DNA of 64,000 nt from assembly GCF_002335745.1 (NCBI RefSeq), contig NZ_NIST01000001.1, positions 5,295,525-5,359,524 of the forward strand. The letters run 5' to 3'. The notes beneath the pieces were generated by a model. That model was given only the letters and a program-made list of their open reading frames with translations. It was not told the origin of the DNA and made no database searches. Made by a program: the position numbers and the translations under genes. This document shows positions 51,947-59,887 of this stretch, piece by piece; the first letter of the stretch is position 1; each line of letters opens with the position of its first letter. The stretch comes from Evansella halocellulosilytica (GTDB taxonomy: Bacteria > Bacillota > Bacilli > Bacillales > Salisediminibacteriaceae).

Positions 51947-53927
51947 AGGAGATCTCCTCCAGATCCCAATCTTGCTCTGCAAGAGTAATGGATGTTATTT
52001 CATTCGAATATTCATTTAGCAACTTTTGGCGAACTTGCTCATTTTCTGGATACCATATGCCGTTCATTCCAAAGTATTCGTTCAAATGTTTGTTACAAAG
52101 CTCAAGGTTCAACGATACTCTACTTTCATCCCTCTTACTAATTGATGTCTCGCTTAAAACAACTGATATTTGGTTTGCATGAATATTAGGTATATACTTC
52201 TGCCATTCATCAAGAATTATTGAGTTTCTAATAATTAGCCTTTTTGTTTCTACTTTTTCTCCATAAACGATCATTTCAGCTTGTCCATTATTTAATATAT
52301 CTCTTACCGTTCTGTTTATTTTTGATTTCGGATCTACATCATATTCTGACATCTGAACTAATCCGACTCGAAGTCCTTTTAGTCTACACTTTTTTACTTC
52401 AGCTAGGACTTCATTAGTGTCGTCTTCATCATAACGAAAATCGAATACATATATAATATCAAACTGACGGTAGCCACTAACTTTTTCCTCTTTGCTCGGC
52501 CACATTGGTTCAGGAACTGCAAAAGGGCGAACTTCTTGAGGGAAAGAGTAATAGAGATTGCTACTATTTTCGTGAAAATGATCATGACTCTCTTCATACT
52601 CTTTTCTCGCACCCATTTTATATCCATGGTAACCAAAAGCTGAATTACCAGTTAATGATCCTGTAGTCTGCCTTTGAAAAGAGAGGGGGCCTGTTTCAAG
52701 TTCACAAATTGATTTTTCACCGAACACTTTTTTAATTCGTCTTATGAATTCCGAATCAGCAGCAAATCGGACAGAATCCCAATAACCAAGTGATTCTACT
52801 ACTGGCTCCCTTCGAAATAAGAAAGATGACATGTTACTAAATATATACGTTCCAGGCTTCCCTCTTCGATAAAATTTCATATCATTGGTGGCTCTTGCCT
52901 GTTGTGATGTGTTCCCAACCATAGTAGGGTTTTTCAATAAATGATTAACTTGTATTTCAATTTTTTCTGGATGTGACCAGTCATCAGCATCATTGATCGT
53001 AATAAAATCTCCAGTAGCCTCTTTTAATGCAGTATTCCTTGCTACATATGCTCCACCATTTTTATCGACAAGTATGAGTTTGACTCTTTTATCTTTCTTC
53101 TCATACTCCTCTAAAATTCTAACCGTGTCGTCGGTACTGCAATCATCAGCAACTAACACTTCCAAGTTCGTCCATGACTGCGATAAAATTGAACTTAACG
53201 AAGTATGAATAACCTCTTCAGCATTGTACACCGGCATAATAACAGACACTTTAGGTTGGCTTGCGAGATCTTTGTTTTCATCGCTACTAGGAGATGATGT
53301 TAGACAATCATAAACGGGTAATTCTTCAGAAGTCGATTTAATCGTAATTTCTGAGAGTTTATTTAATTTCATAACTTGATTTATCCAAGACAAACGGTCT
53401 TCTAATGATGTTTCAAGGTTTGCCGCAGCAAGATAGACATCAGCGTGTGCCTCTTCTTTACTTAATTTTGCTAGTTCCTTTTTAGCCTTATCTATCTCAC
53501 CTAAAATGTCATAACATTCTGCTCGCATAATCGCTGCTTGCTTTAATCGTATCGGACTTTTTTCCCCTTCAATAGACCTGGAGATTAATTGAAGACATTG
53601 TTGTGCTCCACTTTCGTTATACTGGTTGGCATGCCATAATGCTAATTCCCAAATTGCTAAGCGCTGCAGATAAGGTTCATTATTATTATTTGAAAGTCTC
53701 TCTAGTTCATCTAACCCTTTCTTAGTAAAACCAAGGTTATATAAACGTTGTTTAATTTCTGCTACCTCTTGTCTTTGCCACTTTCCAGCAAATAAAAATT
53801 TCTTTATAAAACGTTTTTGCCTATTTGTTAATAATCCTTTAATTGATTCTATTTGCTTATCACTCAGTACCTTATAAACAGACCTTTCTATCATTTGGAC
53901 AGCCTTTTTCACAGCCTTCTTTATCAT
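51936..53927 (-). CDS. Large family-2 glycosyltransferase with helical N-terminus
   Basis: 663 residues. Residues 1-215 are helical with TPR-like pairs (NEPYLQRLAIWELALWHANQ, IMRAECYDILGEIDKAKKEL). Residues about 232-440 are a GT-A domain: VSVIMPVYNAEEVIHTSLSS, VLVADDCSTDDTVRILEEY, GAYVARNTALKEATGDFITI and NDADDWSHPEK (metal-binding D-x-D). The C-terminal 190 residues (FDIIYVFDFRYDEDDTNEVL to YPENEQVRQKLLNE) form a further domain, possibly a GT-B-like half. SD is AGGTGTTGAGTGATCC. It is 14 bp after the ABC ATPase gene and overlaps the TupA-like gene. A polymer-chain glycosyltransferase is likely; donor unknown. Confidence 0.87.
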   Translation of the reverse strand: MIKKAVKKAVQMIERSVYKVLSDKQIESIKGLLTNRQKRFIKKFLFAGKWQRQEVAEIKQRLYNLGFTKKGLDELERLSNNNNEPYLQRLAIWELALWHANQYNESGAQQCLQLISRSIEGEKSPIRLKQAAIMRAECYDILGEIDKAKKELAKLSKEEAHADVYLAAANLETSLEDRLSWINQVMKLNKLSEITIKSTSEELPVYDCLTSSPSSDENKDLASQPKVSVIMPVYNAEEVIHTSLSSILSQSWTNLEVLVADDCSTDDTVRILEEYEKKDKRVKLILVDKNGGAYVARNTALKEATGDFITINDADDWSHPEKIEIQVNHLLKNPTMVGNTSQQARATNDMKFYRRGKPGTYIFSNMSSFLFRREPVVESLGYWDSVRFAADSEFIRRIKKVFGEKSICELETGPLSFQRQTTGSLTGNSAFGYHGYKMGARKEYEESHDHFHENSSNLYYSFPQEVRPFAVPEPMWPSKEEKVSGYRQFDIIYVFDFRYDEDDTNEVLAEVKKCRLKGLRVGLVQMSEYDVDPKSKINRTVRDILNNGQAEMIVYGEKVETKRLIIRNSIILDEWQKYIPNIHANQISVVLSETSISKRDESRVSLNLELCNKHLNEYFGMNGIWYPENEQVRQKLLNEYSNEITSITLAEQDWDLEEISFEK

Positions 53928-53941
53928 GGATCACTCAACAC

Positions 53942-55516
53942 CTATTCGTTACTTTTCTTCTTCGTTTTCTTCTTCGTCTTCTTTTTTACTTTCTTCTCTT
54001 CCAAATTCCCTCTATACAAGTTAACGGCTTCTTCAGGATTGCCATCAAAACGTATTTCGCCTTTTTCCATTAAAATAGCTCTCGTACATACTTTTTCAAC
54101 AAAATTCATACTGTGTGAAACAATGATGACCGCTTTTGCTTCTTCAATCATATCTTGAATTTTTTCACTTGCTTTTTGTTTAAATGCCATATCCCCAGTA
54201 GAAAGAGCTTCATCGATAATAAAAATATCAGGTTTTAAGGTCGCTGCTATGCTAAAGCCTAACCGTGCTTGCATGCCGCTTGAATAATTTTTTACTGGTC
54301 TATCAATATTCTTTTTGAGCTCAGAAAAGTCGACAATATCTTGGTAATCATCATCAATTTGATTTTTCGGTATTCCAAGCAGCATACCATTAAGGTATAT
54401 ATTGTCCCTGCCCGTTAATTGCGGGTTAAAGCCTGTACCGTATCCTAATAGTGAAGAAGTTTCACCATTTAAAATAATTTCACCTTGATCAGGGGTTAAT
54501 ATTTTGGTCATTAATTTACACAACGTACTCTTCCCAGCTCCGTTATGCCCTATTATACCAACAACTTCCCCTTCTTTAATTTCAAAGTTGACATTCTTTA
54601 GTGCCCAAAATATATCATTCTTCATTCGATAAGAAACACTTAGGTTATCTGCTTTGACGATCGTTTGATCTTTAATATCGAGTTTTGTTTTTTCAATGTC
54701 CAGCCTTTTTTTCCGTTTTCTTTTTTGTGGTGGTACAGACTCTTTATACATATCTACAATCTTCTTAGGTTCACCAACCGCTCTTATAGTTCCTTTATCT
54801 AACCATATTAAACGATCACAATTTTTCGAAGCGTAGCGCAGACTATGTGTAACGAGCACGACCATTTTTGCCTTTTCTACTAGTTCTCTCATTTTTTCTG
54901 CTGCTCTTTTACCAAACTCAATATCGCCAGTATTCAATGCCTCATCAAGTATAAGGATCTCTGGCTCAAGAAATGCTGCCACGCTGAAGCCTAGACGTGC
55001 CTTCATTCCACTAGAATATTTTTTCATCGGCTGGTCAATAAAGGCACCTAAGCCTGAAAACTCATGGATATCATCAATAAATTGGTTAATTTTTTCTTTC
55101 TCAATTCCTAACATCATACCATTTAAATAGACATTTTCTCTGCCCGATAATTCTTTGTTAAAGCCCATCCCTAATGAAAAAAGGGCTGATACTTTCCCAT
55201 CAACATGGATTGAACCTTCATCAGGCTCTAAAATGCCAGAAATAAGTTTACATAGTGTCGTCTTACCTGAACCATTCGAACCAATAATCCCAAGAATTTC
55301 TCCTTTATAACCTGTAAAGTCTATACCTTTTAATGGCCAAGTAACCTTACTTTCTTCTTTATTCGACTTTTTCTTAAAAAGATTTATGACATGAGACTTA
55401 TAATCATCTTTATTTAATCCAGTATTAAAGAAGACACCCAGGTTTTCTGCGCGAATAACAACTTCTTCGGTTTCATCTATATAATTACTTGTGGTCTTAT
55501 TATTTTTCAATGACAT
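53942..55516 (-). CDS. Polysaccharide ABC exporter ATPase with two fused NBDs
   Basis: 524 residues. Two complete TagH/Wzt-type nucleotide-binding domains in tandem. The first (about 20-245) has IIGSNGSGKTTLCKLISG, YSSGMKARLGFSVAA and ILDEALNTGD. The second (about 270-495) has IIGHNGAGKSTLCKLM, YSSGMQARLGFSIAA and IIDEALSTGD. Both have ENLGV/DNLSVSY starts and switch His (VTHS, VSHS). The usual exporter ATPase has one NBD and works as a homodimer, so this one is a covalent dimer. The Lys-rich tail (KKVKKKTKKKTKKKSNE) is basic. It pairs with the permease 14 bp upstream. It exports an undecaprenyl-linked polymer to the outer face. Confidence 0.93.
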   Translation of the reverse strand: MSLKNNKTTSNYIDETEEVVIRAENLGVFFNTGLNKDDYKSHVINLFKKKSNKEESKVTWPLKGIDFTGYKGEILGIIGSNGSGKTTLCKLISGILEPDEGSIHVDGKVSALFSLGMGFNKELSGRENVYLNGMMLGIEKEKINQFIDDIHEFSGLGAFIDQPMKKYSSGMKARLGFSVAAFLEPEILILDEALNTGDIEFGKRAAEKMRELVEKAKMVVLVTHSLRYASKNCDRLIWLDKGTIRAVGEPKKIVDMYKESVPPQKRKRKKRLDIEKTKLDIKDQTIVKADNLSVSYRMKNDIFWALKNVNFEIKEGEVVGIIGHNGAGKSTLCKLMTKILTPDQGEIILNGETSSLLGYGTGFNPQLTGRDNIYLNGMLLGIPKNQIDDDYQDIVDFSELKKNIDRPVKNYSSGMQARLGFSIAATLKPDIFIIDEALSTGDMAFKQKASEKIQDMIEEAKAVIIVSHSMNFVEKVCTRAILMEKGEIRFDGNPEEAVNLYRGNLEEKKVKKKTKKKTKKKSNE

Positions 55517-55530
55517 TAAAATACCCTCAT

Positions 55531-56322
55531 TTATAATGCTTTAATAATCTTATGTTCATTTTTACTGTAGTAAAAAATTAAAGCAACAATTGATATGATA
55601 GATATTACTCCAATTACTAACAATCCAATAAAATGCGGATTTGATTGAAACATTAATACGGCACGATAAGAATCTAAAATGATTGCAACTGGATTCACAG
55701 CTACTACATAACTTGCCCAAACATACTCTTCTGGTATGCGACTACCAACCCAAATAATAGGTGAAGCATAGAAAAATACACGTAAAACATGTGCAAGAAT
55801 GTTATCTATATCACGAACAAACACACAAATATAAGCGACAAATAAACTGATGGCTAGTAAAAACAATAATTGAACTAAAATAATTAATGGTAAGTACACT
55901 ACTTGCCATCCAGGTACAACACCTGACACCGCTAAAAATATTGCAATAACGACAAATCCAAAAAAGAAATTAAGCCCTTGAGTAAACGTTATTGATAAAG
56001 GGAAAATTGATTTTGGTAAGTAAACTTGATTAATAATGGAAGACTGTTTTACTATTGCACGGGCTGAACTATTAACTGTAGTGTTCATCCATCTCCATGC
56101 AACAAGCCCAATCACAAGGTATACAGCATAGTTCTCAACATCATCACCACGCCCAAGAATAATAGCAACAAGGAAATAGTAAACAAGAACATTGAGAAGT
56201 GGGTCCAATAGCCACCAAAAATATCCTAAATAACTATTACGATGCTCTGCTTTTAGCCCCGATTTCACAAGATATATTAATAAATCTTTCCTTTTTAACA
56301 TTTCATTTATATACTCTCGCAT
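55531..56322 (-). CDS. Polysaccharide ABC exporter permease (TagG/Wzm type)
   Basis: 263 residues, six predicted membrane helices. It starts MREYINEMLKRKDLLIYLVK, then LKAEHRNSYLGYFWWLLDPLL, the ABC-2 permease signature. A conserved segment DIDNILAHVLRVFFYASPII lies before the last helices. SD TTGGAGAAC. Works with the double-NBD ATPase; together they fit a teichoic-acid or O-antigen type exporter. Confidence 0.93.
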   Translation of the reverse strand: MREYINEMLKRKDLLIYLVKSGLKAEHRNSYLGYFWWLLDPLLNVLVYYFLVAIILGRGDDVENYAVYLVIGLVAWRWMNTTVNSSARAIVKQSSIINQVYLPKSIFPLSITFTQGLNFFFGFVVIAIFLAVSGVVPGWQVVYLPLIILVQLLFLLAISLFVAYICVFVRDIDNILAHVLRVFFYASPIIWVGSRIPEEYVWASYVVAVNPVAIILDSYRAVLMFQSNPHFIGLLVIGVISIISIVALIFYYSKNEHKIIKAL

Positions 56323-56452
56323 AGTTCTCCAACACCGCCATTCTCTTCATAAGCAACTATCTATTTTTCTATAAAGAATCGTAATGTATTCATTTATATA
56401 AGCATTGCTTTTTTTCACAAGTATAATAAGTATAATTGCATATTTAATAATG

Positions 56453-57217
56453 TTATTTTTTCAAACTTAAATAAACATAATTACCAAAATACCAAGCACT
56501 TTTAAAAAAACCTAGCTTTTCAATTTTTCGATAGACTTTCCAATTTTGTTTCGCCATTTTTATTTTGTTTCTCGATACTGAATTTTCGACGATTCGGTAT
56601 TTCGATAAGCACTCTTGCAGCCCATATGCAGGAAATCCTTTCTTACATAAAGAAAGCCACAGTACATAGTCTTGCCTCGATCGAATATTGACCATTTCTA
56701 CTTCACCGACAACATCGGTATCGATCATGACTGTTAAACAGCCGATGACATTTCGTTTCAATAACTTTTCATAATCAACTTTTTCAGGGATTTGAACAGG
56801 ATTCCCGATCAGTTTGCCATCATCACTCATTTTGACATATTCCGTAAATGAAAATCCATAATTGTTCTTACTCATAAAAGCAAGTTGTTTTTCTAACTTT
56901 TCTGGAAGCCACATGTCATCACTGTCGAGAAATGCCAAATATCTACCTTTCGCATGTTTTATTGCTGTATTTCTTGCAACAGCTGGACCACTGTTTTTTT
57001 CCAATTTAAATAATGAAATTCTATTATCTTCCACGATCAATTGTTTAACGATTTCTCTCGTCGCATCGGTCGAACAGTCATCAACAATAATCATTTCCCA
57101 ATTCATATATGTTTGTGCTTGAACCGATTGAACCGTCTCACGTATATACGCTTCAGAGTTATAAGCAGGAGTGATAATCGATATTAATGGATAACCATGA
57201 TTGTGAATGTCCTGCAT
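56453..57217 (-). CDS. Family-2 glycosyltransferase
   Basis: About 254 residues. GT-A signature: LISIITPAYNSEAYIRETVQ, MIIVDDCSTDATREIVKQL, NSGPAVARNTAIKHAKGRYL, and DSDDMWLPEKLEKQ (D-x-D metal site). The C-terminal part has RQDYVLWLSLCKKGF and CLSKYRIVENSVSRNK, typical of wall-polymer transferases such as TuaG. The start at 57217 follows GGTGGTGATAATA. It is separated from the permease gene by 130 bp. Confidence 0.9.
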   Translation of the reverse strand: MQDIHNHGYPLISIITPAYNSEAYIRETVQSVQAQTYMNWEMIIVDDCSTDATREIVKQLIVEDNRISLFKLEKNSGPAVARNTAIKHAKGRYLAFLDSDDMWLPEKLEKQLAFMSKNNYGFSFTEYVKMSDDGKLIGNPVQIPEKVDYEKLLKRNVIGCLTVMIDTDVVGEVEMVNIRSRQDYVLWLSLCKKGFPAYGLQECLSKYRIVENSVSRNKIKMAKQNWKVYRKIEKLGFFKSAWYFGNYVYLSLKK

Positions 57218-57260
57218 TATTATCACCACCATTTTGGATGAGGTCAAGAAGCAAATTTAA

Positions 57261-58394
57261 CTATAATTTGTTTATATACATCTCTTCATACCAGTCAATT
57301 AGCTTCTTTTCCTCGTTTCCCCAGTTTAATTTTTCAAGAACAGCTTTTCTTCCATTCTCGCCCATTCTTTTTGCTTCATTCACATTTGACCTTAAAAAGT
57401 CGATTGCTTGTTTTATTTCCTGATCATTTCTTGGGTTAACAGCAATCCCGCATGAATACGTTTTGATAAATTCTTTCCATGCCGGGAAGTCAGAGCAAAT
57501 AACCGGGAGCCCCGCTGTCATATACTCAAAGAATTTTGTTAGTTCTTTTTTCATATAATGCTCTGTCGGTGGAAACAGCGCGATTCCCGCCAACCATTGA
57601 TGGCTTACATAGTTTCGATCGATTTCATCTTTAGGGACATATTGATCAATTCCTTCAATATATAATCGATCACTCTGTTCTCCTGCCAAAGCATACATTT
57701 CCTCTGCTAACGGCCGCGGACATTTGCCGTATAAATGAACAGAAATATCTTTATCCAATTTCGGAAGCTGAGCATGAATCTCAGCACCACGGTCTTCTGA
57801 AACATTTCCCGTATAAATGAGTTTATTTTCAGCTTTCCCTTCATGGATTGTCCGACCTAATACAGCTTCATTTAAGACAGGGTAATTTAAAATACACGTT
57901 CCTCTAGAATATTTTTCTTGATAATATTTTTCAGCCAAACAAAGCTCTAATCTTCGTGACAGAGCTTTTTCAATCACGCTATATGTTCCAGCTATCAAAC
58001 GTCGCAAAGGCTTCGGAATGTATTCCTTTTGCATAATACTAGTCACGTAATCTTCATGAATATCATAGACGACAATGTTCGTTTTCTTCTTCAGCAACCA
58101 AGCTACCGGCAATAATTCTGGATCGTGGATATGATAGTAATCTGCTTTTTGCTTACGCGCTTTTTTATATGCTTCTATAGTTGAAAATACCATTCGTTTC
58201 AGCTTGTTTTTTTGCTTTTTAATCGATATGACGTTAATGTCATTCTCTTCAATGACCCTCTCAGCATCCGGAGCTAACAATGATACTCGGAACCCTGCAT
58301 TTTGCAGCGATTTGCATTGTTTATAATAAATTCTCGGATCTAACGGGTGATGGACAGTCGTCATGTGTACGACTGTTTTTTTATGATGCTTCAT
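57261..58394 (-). CDS. Family-4 glycosyltransferase
   Basis: 377 residues, GT-B fold. N-terminal MTTVHHPLDPRIYYKQCKSL and DYYHIHDPELLPVAWLLKK; C-terminal NKLIYTGNVSEDRGAEIHAQ, GIALFPPTEHYMKKELTKFF and EYMTAGLPVICSDFPAWKEF. Likely a retaining transferase working on the undecaprenyl-linked polymer at the cytoplasmic face. It starts 32 bp after the preceding gene. Confidence 0.9.
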   Translation of the reverse strand: MKHHKKTVVHMTTVHHPLDPRIYYKQCKSLQNAGFRVSLLAPDAERVIEENDINVISIKKQKNKLKRMVFSTIEAYKKARKQKADYYHIHDPELLPVAWLLKKKTNIVVYDIHEDYVTSIMQKEYIPKPLRRLIAGTYSVIEKALSRRLELCLAEKYYQEKYSRGTCILNYPVLNEAVLGRTIHEGKAENKLIYTGNVSEDRGAEIHAQLPKLDKDISVHLYGKCPRPLAEEMYALAGEQSDRLYIEGIDQYVPKDEIDRNYVSHQWLAGIALFPPTEHYMKKELTKFFEYMTAGLPVICSDFPAWKEFIKTYSCGIAVNPRNDQEIKQAIDFLRSNVNEAKRMGENGRKAVLEKLNWGNEEKKLIDWYEEMYINKL

Positions 58395-58426
58395 ATGCCA
58401 AAACCTCCCTGACTGTTAAGAGGCAA

Positions 58427-59548
58427 CTACTTCTTTTCTACAGTATCTATAAATACTTTTTCGTACTGTTGAACGATTTTTGTCGCATCAAAATTTCTCG
58501 CTCTTTCAAACCCTCTATTTTGTCGTTCTTTTCGTTCATTTTCGTTTAAATTCAGCACGTTGAGCATTTTTTGGGCAAGTTCGTTAGCATTCCCGACTTC
58601 ACAAAGATCTCCAAATTCACCTTTATTCAATACTTCTTCAGGTCCAGATTTACAATTCGTTGATACTACTGGAGTTCTAGTTGCTAATGCTTCCGCGATG
58701 ACATGACTAAATCCTTCATGTTTGGACGTTAACACAAATAAATCAGCCTGCTTAAAGTAAATATACGGGTTGCTTTTAAAACCAATAAAATGAACACGAT
58801 CTCGAATCCCTAACTGCTCTGCCTGTTCGGTAAGTTCAGCTTTTAAAGGACCTTCTCCTAATATGACTAAACTGCTGTTCACCTGCTTGTTCACATCATT
58901 AAATGCTTTTAACAATGTTTGATGATCCTTTTGTTCAACAAGTCTCCCTGCTGTAATGATCACCTTTTCATCATTGTTAAATAGTCGCTGATCTTGTGGA
59001 TCAATCGTTCCTTTTGTCATTTTTTGTTCAATACTCTCTAAGTCTACAGGATTATAGATGACTTTAATATCCTTCGGACGGATTTTATATTTTTTTACTA
59101 AATTCGCTTTCACACCTTCAGACAATGAAACAATTTGGCTTGACCATTTATAGACGACTCCAAATGCTAACAATTGCATATCCTCTTTAAAGCTGCCGCC
59201 TAAATTATCCGCTTCCCTTATCACATTCTTAGCTTTTGAAAATGAAAGAATATTCGCCAAAATCGCGATCGTGTTTACTCGTGGAATCGTACTAAAAACG
59301 ATATCGATTTGTTCTTGTTTAATAATCGTTGCTAATCGAGAAACAGACCTGCTTAACCGTTTCGTTTCTAATTTAATAAATGTTACATCCGATTTAAGTT
59401 CCTTCTCATAAGCCCCATCAAAATTAAGTGTAACTAATACAGGAGAGAATTTATCTCGATCTAAGTTGTTAATAATATTCAGCAAAGTACGAGCTGCACC
59501 GCCCGCACCCATTTCGTATATAAAAAATAGCACTTTTAATTTTTTCAT
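58427..59548 (-). CDS. Family-4 glycosyltransferase
   Basis: 373 residues, first gene of the minus-strand polymer set. N-terminal YEMGAGGAARTLLNIINNLD (Gly-rich loop); C-terminal IITAGRLVEQKDHQTLLKAF, LVILGEGPLKAELTE, and the E-x7-E motif in SKHEGFSHVIAEALATRTPV. The closest remembered relatives act on GalNAc or GlcNAc lipid intermediates. SD AAAGGCTG. Its upstream region is shared with the divergent amidase gene. Confidence 0.92.
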   Translation of the reverse strand: MKKLKVLFFIYEMGAGGAARTLLNIINNLDRDKFSPVLVTLNFDGAYEKELKSDVTFIKLETKRLSRSVSRLATIIKQEQIDIVFSTIPRVNTIAILANILSFSKAKNVIREADNLGGSFKEDMQLLAFGVVYKWSSQIVSLSEGVKANLVKKYKIRPKDIKVIYNPVDLESIEQKMTKGTIDPQDQRLFNNDEKVIITAGRLVEQKDHQTLLKAFNDVNKQVNSSLVILGEGPLKAELTEQAEQLGIRDRVHFIGFKSNPYIYFKQADLFVLTSKHEGFSHVIAEALATRTPVVSTNCKSGPEEVLNKGEFGDLCEVGNANELAQKMLNVLNLNENERKERQNRGFERARNFDATKIVQQYEKVFIDTVEKK

Positions 59549-59887
59549 CTTATACAGCCTTTCTTAACCTATATGCTCAGTAAAGTTTTAAAAGATTAGC
59601 AAGTAAAGCATTCGACTTATTATATCATATGGCCTTAAACATTCATAAACATGATAAAAACTAAAAACATACAAAAATTCCCATTCTTAAAAGGTGGCAA
59701 TATTTTAAAAGAAGTAAAAAGTCCTTATATGATTTCGTCTAAATTTGTAATATAATTTTACAAGTATGCTATAGGGGCATTTACTCACAGTACTTTGTGC
59801 TTATAATTGTCTCAGCTGATTTTGTTTCATTTACTGACTTTTTTCAATTTTATGGAGACAAATATACCTTAAAGGAGTTGATAAATT
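59549..59887. other. Divergent promoter region of polymer genes and amidase
   Basis: 339 bp, no gene. On the minus strand TATAAT (59624-59619) is a good -10, but the -35 position (TATGAA) is poor, as expected for an activated promoter. On the plus strand GTAATATAAT at about 59747-59756 may serve the amidase gene. Confidence 0.4.
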
